A DNA stretch of 64,000 nucleotides from Adiantum capillus-veneris (lineage: Eukaryota; Streptophyta; Polypodiopsida; Polypodiales; Pteridaceae), in the NCBI GenBank assembly GCA_014529385.2, contig CM043953.1, positions 115,041,549-115,105,548 of the forward strand, written 5' to 3'. This document shows, one piece after another, positions 24,000 through 35,622 of this stretch (position 1 is the stretch's first letter; every line of letters begins with the position of its first letter). The position numbers were made by a program, and so were the translations under genes. Below the pieces are notes generated by a model that was not told the origin of the DNA, ran no database searches, and saw nothing but the letters and a program-made list of their open reading frames with translations.

Positions 24000-26900
24000 T
24001 TTTTTCTAAATATATTTCGATCAAAATAATTTTTGATTGAACTAATTTTTTATCAAAATAATGAATATTATAAAAGGAGAGCTAACTGCCTTCTCTTATT
24101 CATTTTAGGTGCACTCTCTATTTAGAGAGCAACACCTTGAGCTCTTCACAAGAAGAGCTCAAAACCCAAATATCAAAATTACTATTATTGTTAACTTAGT
24201 TTAGTCTTTGTGTAAAGATAATTTACACATCAAAATTGATTAAGTATAATAATCAGGTAATGTTTTCTCAGTGAGAGAATTTTACATTTATATATAATTT
24301 AGAAATAGAATAGGTAAGTGTCAGTTATTTGCTCTGTGTAGAGTTTATCTCACACTTAGAAATAACTTAGATTAGTGAAGTGATGTTATAAAGGATGTAA
24401 GATAGATGTACAGAGAGCAAGAGCTCCCCCCTTGGGGTCTTATACTGACAAATAGGAGCTTTTTTAATGCATGGCCATGAGATAGAGGTGTAGTATTTGA
24501 TGTAACTAGAGCACCACCCCCCTCCCCCCAATCCCTTTTTCTATGTGTTCAAAGGTCTGGAACATTCACTATGTAAATTTTTCCTATATCATGTGCGTTC
24601 ACCAGAATGGATTAAAAGTACCCCTTATAGACCTTATCTACACATGTTTCTGTAACTTTACAAAAATACAAAATCCCTTATGTTGAACACGTGTGCTATG
24701 TTACATATACTTTAGTGAACTCCCCAGGTCAAAGGCCTCACAAATCCTGTGCACTAAACATTCACACTAGAAATTGACCAAACAAGGAGCCAATTTTTAC
24801 TTCCTTGTGTCCATCTCGTGTTCTTGGAAATGTTTTGGTTAAGCCATTTCTTTGGTATTTGAAACCACATGTGACCCCTATTGTTATAGTATCCAACCAA
24901 AGGTTTCTTGATTAGCAGTTTACATAAGCTCGATTGGTACATATCTTCTATGTTAATAATGCATGTATCTATAATTGATGTTACACTTTCTCTATCCAAA
25001 TGAGCTACATAGTAAAAATCAAATCCACAATTTAACAGTTAAGTTCACAAGGTAATAGCTATTGGTATCATCTTTAGCAATACCAAAGAAATAGCTACAA
25101 GTAGCTCATGAATAGGGATATTTAAGAAGATTTGATACCAAAAACTTGTCACCACTACTCAAAAATGTGGAAACTCAAAGGCTTTACAATATATATATGA
25201 TGAAACATGAGTCAATAATAAGTCACCCTTATACATCGACACCTTCATCATCTCAAGTTGTCATTTCTCTAAGTCAAGCTTGGCATAGGCATAGTATGGA
25301 AACAATAACATGTTGGAAAGCAAGAATTTAGCTTTCTCAACTTGTGAAACGTTGTTAATGATATATATTCAGCATCCCCAAATGAGGACATCTTGACAAA
25401 GGTTATGATCCACTTTAATAAGAATAACCATTAATGATTAAACTGAAAGGTCTAAATATTGCTTGAATTTCTGATTAAGACTTGAAACTTGAAACATCTT
25501 ACAGGCAAATAAAAATATCCATAAAGTTCAACAATAATTATCAAATCTGTAAGAAACTCCAGTAATCTAAATTAAATACTCTCACTCAATGCGACGCCAT
25601 TTAACAAAAAAACACATTTATATTGCATTTATAGAAGAATCCAGCCTCATGAAAATAATTACAAACGGAGACAATGTTGTTGTTATTAGGCTTCTCTTAC
25701 AAGTATTTGTCTTCCTCATCTAGAGATTCATATACACTTGAGTATTTGTGTGTCTATGACACTAGGGAAGATAGTAGTACTATATGGATGGCTTTTCTAA
25801 GAGCTCCTAGAGAGTACCTATTGCTTCAAGATTCTATAAAAATTCTGCTATTCTTATCAAAATCCTTTAACATCGTAGTGAAAGGTTCCTCATGGAACAA
25901 AAATAGAGTGATTTTCATTGTTGCACATGTTTGCTTGCTCATGTCCTCTGAAAAGAAGTTGACTCTGTAAGTAAACAACAGATTATGTGAGCACAAAGTT
26001 ATAAAGTAGAAAATAATAATCTAATGACAACTATACAAAGAATAAATTATAAGAAAAATCTTTGATGACTCTCTATAAATAACACAACTTACTTGCATTG
26101 TGAGACTCAATCACATGCTACACAACTATATATGGCGCGCCAAAGCCATCAACAAAATAGCACCACCCAGTGTTATGAGGTATGAAGCCTAAACATTGAA
26201 AGACATAAAGAGGTTTATTCTCTCCAGCATGATAAACTTAAAGATGGAGATGATGTTAAGCTTTGAATGTAAGCTACAAGGGTAGTTTTCTTACCATTTT
26301 ATCTTTACGTTGGAGATCAACCCTTGCAAAGCCCACACACTATTCACACCTCCTATTGTTGTGGTATTCAATTAATGTGAGCTCATATTTTTTCCATCTT
26401 CGGGAGTAGAGGTTTCCATGTAGTGTGAGTGAATAGAATTAGAAGGAGTAGAATCTTGTTTCATGGTGTAATGGAGGTGAGAGAAGGAAGAGGAGCTAGC
26501 TTGGTGTGAAACTATGTGGTGGCCAAGGGGAAGAGATGGGGGAGGAGCTTGCTTGGTGCTACAATGGAGGTGGGAGAAAGCTAGTAGAGAGATAGTGTTA
26601 CACTATAGGGGGTGCATGTGGTTGTTGCAGCAATGGAGAGCTTACAAAAGAGTTTGTAGACAGAGAAAATCACTTTTTAGCTATAGAATAGGTTTGGAAA
26701 GACTTTGGAGGGTGAAAAATGATGTTTTGAACTTTTTTGAAAAAAATCAAATTTTTGTATTTTTTAGTGCACGTTTTTTACTTTTGAAGGTCAAAAATAC
26801 TTTTTTGACCATGAAATAAGTTTGGGGACCTTTTAAAGAGGAAAATTTTGAAATTTGAATTTTTTTTGAAAATTTGAATTTTTTAGTGTATTTTTAAATC

Positions 26901-27290
26901 CGGACCAAAAAGTGGGGGAAAAAAAGGTCAAAGTGGTCCCCCCCCCCCCCCCTTTCCCCTAGCCACCTCCCTTACCTTCTCACTAGGTAAGAGGCCATAA
27001 AGAGGTGTAAGGCTACCTTGTCCCCCTACTTTTTTGATGGTATAGAGTGTGTCCACCACCCTCTTCCTATTGGCTGGCCTCTAATTAACCTTAATCCCAA
27101 AGGGCCCCTAGAGGGTTCATATTTTTCCTAATGTTGAATAAGAGATAAGATGATATCAAGCAAAAGATAGACGCTTAAAATAAACATTGATAATTTTTCG
27201 AAAATAATTGTTCTCTTATTCAAAGCACAAGTCACAAAATTGTGAAATTACAAAAGATAGAGCTTTATTGTTAATTTAAGTCATGTGTTG
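24000..27290. other. interior of the nested element, no gene seen
   Basis: AT-rich sequence with chance frames only (for example 25674-25970). A run of 15 C lies at 26938-26952, and A/T-rich near-repeats of TTTTTTGAAAATTTGAATTTT at 26840-26885. Confidence 0.45.
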
Positions 27291-27291
27291 A

Positions 27292-28116
27292 CTACGACCC
27301 CATAAGATTTGAAAGATGAAAATTTGATGTGCCCAATGAGCCGTTGACGCTTGTGTCTCCTAAGTCCTCGTCTGGTAAAGGCCCATATCTTGCAGCGTAG
27401 TCTGCCAACTTTCTTTCTAAGTCTCGATTGCGAGCACGTATCATCTCAATAGTCTCTCCTTGGCTAGCCAACTCGGTGCCTTGAGTAGCTAACTACTCGA
27501 TCACAGCTGTTTCTTCTGGTAAATATTTAAATCCTTTTTTGCGCGGAGGTTCTTCTTGATTGGATTCTCTAGCAGCCATCTTTTTTGTAGGACCGCCTTT
27601 ACCAACTCCTGCTGTTGTACGACGATAGTTCCAGTCGACTTTGAGACGCAAAATGTAGTGGCAGTAACATTGTTGCACGAAGTAAATAGCCACTTGATTG
27701 TTGTTAAGAGGTGATCTGTATACTTTTATAAATTTAGACAAAAGATGTCTAGCTAGCCCGACATGCTGCAGATCAGACACTTTCAATGGCGCAGATGCCT
27801 TCGCGATGCCAGTGATACGAAATAGTGTGCTGCGTACATAATGGTTGGGACAAAGCTGTCTGCATTGCTTGTAAGTCAAGGGCTCCCCTTGCACTTCAGA
27901 TTCGTCTTCTTGAGACAAAGCTAACACCCTCAAATCACCTTGAGCAACCAAAATATCTTCTTCTCTATAGATTTTTTGTGCAAGTCAATGATTTAATAAA
28001 GCATCTTCATTTACAAGCGGTGGGGGTGGAGGTGGGACTTGGTTATCTAGAGGTGGAGGTTGGACTTTAGGTGGAGGTGGTACTTTGTTTTCTTCCATAG
28101 GAATAGCATTCTCCAT
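27292..28116 (-). pseudogene. unknown protein of the nested element, two internal stops
   Basis: From the ATG at 28116 the minus strand keeps one frame for 275 codons to the TAG at 27292, broken by TGA at 27985-27987 and TAG at 27493-27495. The N-terminus is Pro-rich (VPPPPK, VPPPPPPL). The middle is folded-looking (YVRSTLFRITGIAKAS, HLLSKFIKVYRSPLNNNQVAIYF), then basic (TKKMAARE), and the C-terminus is a coiled coil (IEMIRARNRDLERKLADYAARY). The layout suggests a structural or regulatory element protein. I do not recognise a family. Both stops fit C-to-T changes of CGA and CAG. Confidence 0.55.
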
Positions 28117-28202
28117 CACTACATTGCAAAAAAAAAAAACTTGAGCTCTTAGACACATTTCACTTCAATTTTAAAAATAAGCACATACCATTAAAAAAAT
28201 TG

Positions 28203-28352
28203 ATCATCACAGATTCTTAAAATACTTGATCATCACAGTTGAAATAAAAGACTTGATCACCACACTTGAAATAAAATATTTAGAAATAAAAGACTTGATC
28301 ACCACGCTTGAAATAAAAGACTTGATCACCACACTTGAAATAAAATACTTGT
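28203..28352. repeat. 27-bp tandem repeat
   Basis: About five imperfect copies of GACTTGATCACCACACTTGAAATAAAA, upstream of the minus-strand gene remnant. Confidence 0.85.
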
Positions 28353-28374
28353 TCATCACACTTAACATCAGACA

Positions 28375-29115
28375 AAGATGAAGCTATAACAAAACCTAAC
28401 TTTTCTCTATAGTGCGAGTAATGGTCTGCAACAGTCAAAGACAGAGAATCTATGAAACCTAATTCTTCTCTGCAGTGCGACATGAAGATTTGCATAGCTA
28501 GAGACGAGGAATCTAGTATCCCTAACCCCTCCCTGTAGTGACACGATGGTCTACAACAGCCAAAGACGAGGAATCTAATATCCCTAACCTCTCTCTACAT
28601 TGTGACCCGAAAGTCTACAACAACCAGAGACAAGGAATCTAGTATCCCTAACCCCTCCCTGCAGTGTGACATGATGGTCTACAACAACCAGAGACGAGGA
28701 ATCTAATATCCATAACCTCTCTCTCCAATGTGACCCAAAAGTCTACAACAGCCAGAGAAAGGGAATCTAATATCCTTAACTCCTCTATGCAGTGCAACAC
28801 AAAGTTTGCAATAGCCAGAGACGGGGAATCTAAATCACCTAACCTTCACTTTGTAGTGCGACACAAGGTCTGCAACAGCCAGGGGCAAGGATTCTAAATA
28901 TAAAACCTAAGCTACGCCCTGCAGTGTGACTCGAAGGTCTACAACAGCCAGGAACGTAGAATCTAAATCCTAAACCCCCGCTATAGTGTGTCTGAGGACT
29001 ACACAACCAACGACGGGTATCTAATTCCTAACCCTCTCTGTAGTGCGACACAGTGGTCTACACAGCCAGAGATGGGAATCTAAACCTGCAAACTTACTCT
29101 GAGGTGTGAGCAATG
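28375..29115. repeat. about 63-bp tandem repeat, some ten copies
   Basis: Units contain GTCTACAACAGCCAGAGACG then GGAATCTAATATCCCTAACC. The word GGAATCTA recurs near 28508, 28570, 28633, 28698, 28762 and 28826, a period of 62-65 bp, decaying to the right. It may be a leader or regulatory array of the element. Confidence 0.88.
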
Positions 29116-29502
29116 CTCTACAACAACAGAGTCGAAAAAATAAAAATAAAAAACGTTAGAAAACCTAAAAAATATAAAAAATTGATAAAAGAATTACCTA
29201 AGTGCGTTGTCGAACGTTGGCAAACGGAAAAAAAGCAGCTCAAGTAGTTTTGACAACTTTCACACACTCTCTCACAAGCTCTTACAGTCACACAATTTTG
29301 AAAATAAAAGTTCAAACGAAATGGCGAATCACCGCGGGCTTACATAGAAAGGATTTTGATCGAAATATATTTCGATCGAAATATAGTTCGATTGAAATAT
29401 ATTTTGATCGAAAGATTTATTATACAGATATACCCCATTATATGGATATACACTATATAATGGAGTAATATACGTATAAATTTCATTATACAGCCGTATA
29501 AA

Positions 29503-31073
29503 TGCAACTTAGCTAATCCACCATCTAACCCTCCTACTCCCCAGTCATAGCCCCCTCCTCCAACACCTGAAGGGAGAACTAGAGCACATGGGTGCTACTA
29601 GAACTACTGGACAAAGCCAATTGCAGATGATTGATAAAATGATAAATACCTACTGAAGGCAGCATTGGTGTGTTGACCTGTAGGAAAAGAAAAGCAGTCT
29701 TGCCTGGCTATCCTAAAGGGAAAGAATTGGCCACCAGTTCTGATGATAGCTCCCTCACACAACAAAACCCTTGGGTGAACAAAGAATTCAGAATGGCTAA
29801 GGAAATACAGCTCAAGGAATATCTGAAGGCAGATGACATGTACATTGACATAGACAGAATCTGTATGTTATATACTGAAGTAAAGAAAATGGTACAGAAA
29901 TGGAAGATGGTCTAGTATCATGACAGGGAGCGTTGTAACCTCCCAAAACATCCAGTAGTAATTCAAGTACTTGAAAGAGTACCGGAGATTATCCTTACTA
30001 CTGAGGAGAAGAGGGGTTAAAACCAATTGACTACTGACAAAATCAATAGTTTGGGGTTACAAGTAGAGATGCTACTGGGGCACAAACCCCAGTACCCATG
30101 CCATGCAGCAAGGAACAATATAAAAGAAGGGTTGTCCTAGATCAAGGTAGCAAGAGAAATAATGGACGTGAAAGCACAAAAAATTCTAGATCTCAATACC
30201 TCCAGCTGTAGACAAGCTCTCACACCATGAAGCTGGTAGATCAAGAGAAGAATTTAAGGAATGTTCTGCATGTGATTAGATTGTTTATAAAAATGTTGAC
30301 ACAAGAAAATGAAATCTTGGTCAACTATTTTGAGCTCATGCCAGAAACCCCAGCATTGCTTTATGCCATTAGAATGGAAGAATCAAACTTGGCAAAATTC
30401 TATCTAGCCTTGTACCCCCCACATATTGAACTTGCAGATTAAATGAGATATTTTTAGATTGTAGAGCAGATCAGAGTATGGTGAGAGAAAAGTGATGAGC
30501 TATGGAAGCAATGGAAAGAGGTACTGAGCCTGACAGAGAAAAAGAATTCTGTTAAGGAACTAAAGGATGACTTGATACATTTCAGGGCAGGAATGAGATT
30601 CTAGAAGAGGCATATGACATTATTAGCAAAACACATTAATTCTTTTCTTCAACTCTCTATTGAAGCCTCCAAGATCCCTGAGAAGGAGATTGAAAACAAA
30701 GCCGGTAATGAGGATACCTAGAGAGATAGGTGAAATTATGTTTGAAGCAAGGATCAAGAGCAACCAACCAGAGCCAGGAGGATGGTTAGCTATAGCTAGC
30801 CATTTTCATAAACTGGCTAGAGCCAGAGTCAGTAAAGGAAGAAAATCATTATATAATCTTGCTACAAAAGAATGGTTTACATTAACTCCATACGAGCAGC
30901 AGATGCTAGTTAAGGAACCTGAGGTAATGGAGCAGACTGCCATCTTCAGGATCATTAAGACACAAACTATAGCTGCAACAATAGAGGCTGCCACCAGTAC
31001 TAAAAGAACAGTACAAAGTCATCCACAACCACCTATGAAGAAGGCTCCAGAAAAAAGCAAGAGGACACAGTGA
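29503..31073 (+). pseudogene. Gypsy third ORF, C-terminal part
   Basis: Continues the frame broken at 23858 (NLANPPSNPPTPQ, then a Pro-rich stretch with TAG). It goes on through segments at 29670-29915, 30227-30442 and 30660-31073, with stops and at least two frameshifts. Predicted segments are helical and charged (LKEYLKADDMYIDIDRI, NVLHVIRLFIKMLTQENE, MFEARIKSNQPEPGGWLA). The last segment ends in a basic tail with KKAPEKSKRTQ. No known domain is recognised. The PPT and 3' LTR follow. Confidence 0.6.
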
Positions 31074-31123
31074 CCAATACAAAAGACCCTTAGTAATGGA
31101 AAAATTTCATTATTGTATGAAAT

Positions 31124-31146
31124 TCAAAGAAAGGGGAGAAGAAATT
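31124..31146 (+). other. Gypsy polypurine tract
   Basis: The purine-rich AAAGAAAGGGGAGAAGAAA stands just before the 3' LTR start TGAGGATAG, as expected for plus-strand priming. Confidence 0.7.
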
Positions 31147-31664
31147 TGAGGATAGTGTCACTAAGCAGTGGGAACAGCCTCTAACGTAGCAACAGTAGCA
31201 ACGTGGCGGATACAACACTGACAATCACAGTCGAGCCAGTCAAAGCCCAGTGGAAGCCTATAAAAAGGGACCACTACTTTTTTACAAGAGTGATTGTCAT
31301 ATCCCAGATTGTCAATACCAATTGTCTTTATCCTAGTTTGAGCCTTGTAATCATTGTAACCTTTTGGTAATACATTGAGCACTGTTCTCCTTTTGTCATA
31401 CCTATGGTACTGATGAAACTTGTACAAACCCATTACCTAATGGCATTCTCCAATTGTACCATTAAGTCTTATTGTTAATGCAATACCAGTTCCTGTCTAT
31501 TATCTACTGCTATTGTTAGCTATTGTCTACTGTCACTGTGGTGACCATTACAATTATCAACTGTCTGTTCTACTGTTAATGCTTCTACATTAACAAAATT
31601 AGTCTGCTAATTGTTTGCCATTAACATTAGTCCTAAAATTTTGGAATTAGCCCAAGCTATTCCA
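31147..31664 (+). repeat. Gypsy 3' LTR
   Basis: Starts TGAGGATAGTGTCACTAAGC and ends TATTCCA, followed by the target duplication CTTGT. It keeps the promoter segment missing from the 5' LTR. Confidence 0.92.
31259..31268 (+). promoter_or_regulatory. TATA box of the 3' LTR
   Basis: TATAAAAAGG lies about 110 bp into the LTR. The equivalent segment is deleted in the 5' LTR. Confidence 0.6.
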
Positions 31665-33061
31665 CTTGTGTTCTGACAATGGTGGGGAATGTGTGTCAAT
31701 TTCCTTTTGGGACCTTTGTGACTCAAAAGGGATTAAGAGGGATTTTATCACTCCATACAATCCTCCCCAAAATGGTGTTTTAGAAAGAATGAACATGACC
31801 ATACAAGAAAGATCAGAAGTATGTTGTCAATTTCTGATTTGCTTGATGATTTTTGCACCGAAGCATTAGCCACAGCATGATTAACAGGTCACCTAACAAG
31901 AAGTTAGAGTTCAAGGAAGCTAAAGAGCTATGGTTTGAAAAGCCACTTTTTTACAAGCATCTTAGGGTCTTTGGCTGTGAAGCCTCAAGCCATATTTCAA
32001 AAGAGTTTTGAGACAAGTTGACACCTAAGTCAAAGAAATGTATATTTCTTGGCTATGAAGAACCTAAGGAGATGGGTTTCAGACTATGGGATCCAAAGGT
32101 TAGGAAGATCATTTGCAGCAATGACGTTCTCTTCAATGAAGAAAAGATGCACAAGAAACCTATTAAGACAGTAGAGATACGTAGAGTTATCTTTCAAGAA
32201 GATGAACATGTGAATCATAGGATTCAGAATGTTGGGCTGGGAGGACAAGAAGCTTCCCATGTACAAGAAGCTAGAGAGGAAGAACAGCATGTTGAGGCTC
32301 GACCTATTCAATGACGGTTTGATAGAGCTACGAGAGTTCATGATCGATATGTTCCTTCTCTAGATTATGTTATGTTGACAGATTGCGAGGAGCCATCTTG
32401 TTTTCAAGAGGCTATGCAAAGGGAAGACAAGCTCAAGTGGGAGAAGGCCATTGAATTGGAAATGGACTAGTTGAATAAGATTTCCACATGAGAATTGGTA
32501 CATTTGCCTGTTGGTAAAAGGGGTTTTCCATGTAAGTATATATACAAATTGAAGGTCAGAGATAGTGCAAGTAAGCTAAGGTCTAAGGTAAGACTGGTAG
32601 CAAAGGGTTTTAGGCAACAACAAGGAGTTGATTTTGAAGAAATCTTCTCAACAATTGTTGAGACGAGCACATTACGGTGTGTTCTTGCATTGGTTTCACA
32701 AAGGGACATGGAACTTGTCCATATGGATGTCAAGACGACATTTGCATTGGTTGCACAAAGGGACATGGAACTTGTCCAGATGGATTTCAAGACGGCATTC
32801 TTACATGGTGATCTTCATGAGGATATATACATGCAGCAGCCAAAAGGGTTTGAGGAGAAGAGAAAAGAGGGTCTAGTGTGTGGGATCAACAAGAGCTTGT
32901 ATGGTTTGAAACAAGCACCAAGGGAATGGTATCATAAACTCCATTTGTTCATGCTCTCTCAAGGTTATCAAAGGAGTGATGATATAGATCACTGCCTATA
33001 CACAAAGAAAGCTAAACTTGAGTTTGCTTATTCTCATCCTTTATGTGGATGATATGCTCAT
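31665..33061 (+). pseudogene. Copia-1 integrase C-terminus and reverse transcriptase
   Basis: Continues from 16881: SDNGGECVSISFWDLC, then ITPYNPPQNGVLERMN (integrase core end), then KCIFLGYEEPKEMGFRLW. After an acidic linker come the reverse transcriptase motifs KLRSKVRLVAKGFRQQQGVDFEE, a duplicated motif A block, HGDLHEDIYMQQPKGF and SLYGLKQAPREWYHKL. Several in-frame stops and frameshifts exist (for example near 31870-32010 and at 32469). Integrase before reverse transcriptase defines Copia order. Confidence 0.93.
32685..32798. repeat. 57-bp in-frame duplication in reverse transcriptase motif A
   Basis: Two adjacent 57-bp copies give HMDVKTTF and QMDFKTAF 19 residues apart, so the catalytic-Asp block is present twice. 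The copies differ at a few bases. Confidence 0.93.
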
Positions 33062-34000
33062 TGTAAGAACAAACATTGATGAGATAGTAGCCTTAAAGTC
33101 AAAGTTGAGTGATACATTTGACATGAAAGATTTGGGTGATTCAAGTCACATTTTAGGGATGTGCATTGTATGGGATAGAGACAAGAAATTATTACACCTA
33201 TCTCAATCAAGGAACATCGATAAAGTGCTAAAATGTTTCAATATGGAAAAGGGGAAGGCGTTGAGTGCACCACTACCTTCGTATGTGAAATTGTGCCTAA
33301 GTGATTGTCCCAAATCAGATAAAGAAAAGTTGAAATGGCAAAGATGCCTTATTGTTCTGCAGTTGGTAGTTTAATGTATGCAATGATATATACATGGCTA
33401 GATATTGCTTATGCAGAGGGAGTGGTCAGTAGGTACATGTCTAATCCTGGCAAGAAGCATTGGCAGGTAGTGAAGGGTATCATGCGTTATTTGAATGGTA
33501 CAAGGAATGTGTGCATTTGCTTTGGAAGCAAAGGAGCATGTGTAGAGGGCTACACTGATGTAGATTATGCAGGAGACATGGACAAGAGAAGGTCCACATC
33601 AAGGTATGTATTCATGTTTACAAGTGGTGCCGTATCATGGCCATCTTGGTTGCAGGATTTTACATCAATGTCCACTATTGAGGTGGAGTATATTGTAGCG
33701 TCAGAGGCATGCAAAGAAGCTATATGGCTTGCCCATCTAGGGAGAGACTTGGGGATTACAGTTGCGATGCCTACACTATATTGCGATAGTCAGAGTGGTA
33801 TCATGTTGGCAAAGAATCCGATATTCTATGCAAAGACCAAGCATATTGATGTGAAGTATCACCTCATACAGACATGCTTGAGGACAAGTTTATGGAGCTT
33901 GTGAAGGTTCACATTGATGACAACCCTACATATCTGATGACCAAGGGTCTATCTCCTGAACGATTTGCACACTATAGAGCATGGGTGTTGGGTAGATAGT
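33033..34000 (+). pseudogene. Copia-1 reverse transcriptase end and RNase H
   Basis: After a frameshift near 33030 the active site ILYVDDMLIV is read, then FDMKDLGDSSHILGM and YVKLCLSDCPKSD. Another shift near 33340 leads to YCSAVGSLMYAMIYTWLDIAYA and GVVSRYMSNPGKKHW, then the RNase H parts GYTDVDYAGDMDKRRSTSRYVF and SMSTIEVEYIVASEACKEAIWL, CDSQSG, and KTKHIDVKYHLI. Coding-like sequence ends near 34000, before the polypurine tract. Confidence 0.93.
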
Positions 34001-34067
34001 GTCCTCTACTCACGGTTGTATATACATAGATTGTATAATAGTTACCCCACGCTTAAAGGCACATTGT

Positions 34068-34084
34068 CCTTTAAGTGGGAGGTT
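34068..34084 (+). other. Copia-1 polypurine tract
   Basis: CTTTAAGTGGGAGGTT precedes the LTR, the same form as CTTTAAGTGGGAGGTT before the Copia-2 3' LTR. Confidence 0.65.
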
Positions 34085-34262
34085 TTTGGGGTGGTAAAGC
34101 CCAATGTGCTCTCCCAGAGTAACTAAGCGGTTGGACACTAACGTTGACCATTCATTGTGAACATAACTAATAAGGATTCAAACCTAAACCTACACATTTA
34201 TGTGTTAGAATGCCCAAAGACTGTGTCTCTCTCTTGCAGTCGCACGCACACGAACTCCACTC
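34085..34262 (+). mobile_element. Copia-1 3' LTR
   Basis: Begins TTTGGGGTGGTAAAGCCC and aligns with the inverted LTR at 13033-13263 as far as CGCACGCACACG. The exact right end is uncertain because no direct 5' partner is present. Confidence 0.7.
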
Positions 34263-35159
34263 TGTCCCCTAATGAAATGGCTCTCCACATAACCTTCCAC
34301 AAGAACACTTTCATCGCATTTGGCCATTTTGTGCCTCACAGGTTGTTGACACTAGTGTACCATTTTTCTTTGGACCAATGGACTCCCCACATCTTGTTAA
34401 GTGGCAGGAACCAATTGTCGTTCTGCTTAACCATGCTCATTTTCAACAATAGAATTCCCATCCTTTGGCTAGTGCCAGGCTTTCCAATTGATTCATGTCT
34501 CGCAATGGGACCTTTGTACCACACTCAAAGTTTCTAGATTTTTGCGAACCATTCTCCTTTCTCTCCAATACCTATTTAGATAATTCCCTCCTCTTTTTGA
34601 GAGCCAAGGGATTCAATAAGCGATGGAGTTTTTAAACTACTCAACAATATCGCTCTACTGCACTTTCTTACCAACTCGCTTGTAGCACTCTTTTGTCTCT
34701 AAACACTATGCATTCCTTAACTTCAGTTGGATTTCTTAATAGTGTTTATATTAATTTTGTTAAATAGATTCACGTTTGAAACATTGTTTGTCGCACCAAC
34801 TGTAGACATAATTTGTGAAAAACAGGCTACTACCAAGGGCAATCACCTTCGTTTTATCACTTGTTTTCATGTCTATTTATTTATGTTCTAATGTTTGTCT
34901 GCAAGTTGGAAGTTGGTCAGAATGTGTTGTTGAAGCCTTCCGAAGTTTTATATTTTAATAGTGTAATCTTTACTTCTTTCGATCTATTTTACCAAAAGTC
35001 AATCATATGCTAGGATTAAAGTCTGCTTAAATAAAAAATAATCTAGTTTAGATGTTAAAGGAAAGTAAAACAAATGAAAACGCCAGGTTCAAAACTTTCT
35101 CACTATGTTTTTTATGATTTTTTTATTTAGATGACGTGAACGTTACTCGAGGTTCTTCT
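34263..35159. other. intergenic, no gene seen
   Basis: Only short chance frames occur. No repeat family was recognised. Confidence 0.45.
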
Positions 35160-35390
35160 ACTCGAGAGTCTTTAAAAAAAAAAACCTTTAGATTCCTTCC
35201 TTCCCCTCATCCTCACCCTTTGACCCTACGCTTGTCCCATCGCCCTGCCTAGTTGCTCTCTCTCTCATATTCCCCTTGCCTTGTCCTCCAACCCTTGCCC
35301 CCCTTTCCAATGCTCCCTCTGCTCTTTGACCTTCCCTCTTTGGAGCTCGTCTGCCCTCGTATTGCCCTTGCCCATCTCTGTTTAATAAAG
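35160..35390. repeat. dispersed C-rich repeat, copy 1
   Basis: TTTAAAAAAAAAAACC, then GATTCCTTCCTTCCC, then an irregular run of CCCTTGCCC/CCTTGTCC words. It has the same order as copies at 37705-37965 and 39160-39345. Confidence 0.7.
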
Positions 35391-35571
35391 TGTTTTTTAA
35401 AGTCTTGTGAATTGTTTTATGTCTGATAAAGTGTTTGTATAAGTAGGCGTCAATCAGTACAGAAAAAAGAAAGTACGTAGCATAATTGTCTCTTGCGTAA
35501 ATGATCCGGATATGTGTTGGTCTCTGTATGACGTGCAATCCAATTTAGTTTCAATGCTGCATTCACGTGCG

Positions 35572-35574
<3 letters not shown>

Positions 35575-35621
<47 letters not shown>
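35575..35621. repeat. (AG)n microsatellite
   Basis: Pure AG run. Confidence 0.95.

Positions 35622-35622
<1 letters not shown>

Larger units (their letters stand above)
23859..29502. mobile_element. unclassified 5.6-kb element nested in the Gypsy
   Basis: The target duplication TGCA (23855-23858 and 29503-29506) flanks it. Deleting the element plus one TGCA restores the Gypsy third ORF in frame (ELGC-NLANPP). Both ends are AT-rich and loosely inverted: ATTATACGG with repeated TATAC/GTATA words at the left, CCGTATAA at the right, and subterminal TTTCGATC(G/A)AAAT words at both ends. Inside are one minus-strand gene remnant (27292-28116) and two tandem arrays. No transposase, RT or LTR pair was recognised, so its class is open. 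Confidence 0.7.
16887..31664 (+). mobile_element. Gypsy-type LTR retrotransposon, nested in Copia-1
   Basis: Two related LTRs (16887-17338 and 31147-31664) are flanked by the 5-bp target duplication CTTGT (16882-16886 and 31665-31669). Removing the element restores the Copia integrase reading KFKCL-CSDNGGEC. Pol order is protease, reverse transcriptase, RNase H, integrase, which defines Gypsy/Metaviridae. A further long ORF follows pol and is split by a 5.6-kb insertion (23859-29502); without it the element is about 9.1 kb. All frames are damaged, so it cannot move on its own. Confidence 0.93.

Noticed and set aside
28375-29115. CRISPR-like array
   Set aside because: Units of 62-65 bp repeat over their full length with no unique spacers and diverge gradually. 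It is a tandem repeat in a plant transposon.
21857-31073. Envelope gene of a retrovirus-like element
   Set aside because: The position after pol fits, but no signal peptide, membrane segment or cleavage-like pattern is visible. Coiled-coil and acidic parts look structural instead.
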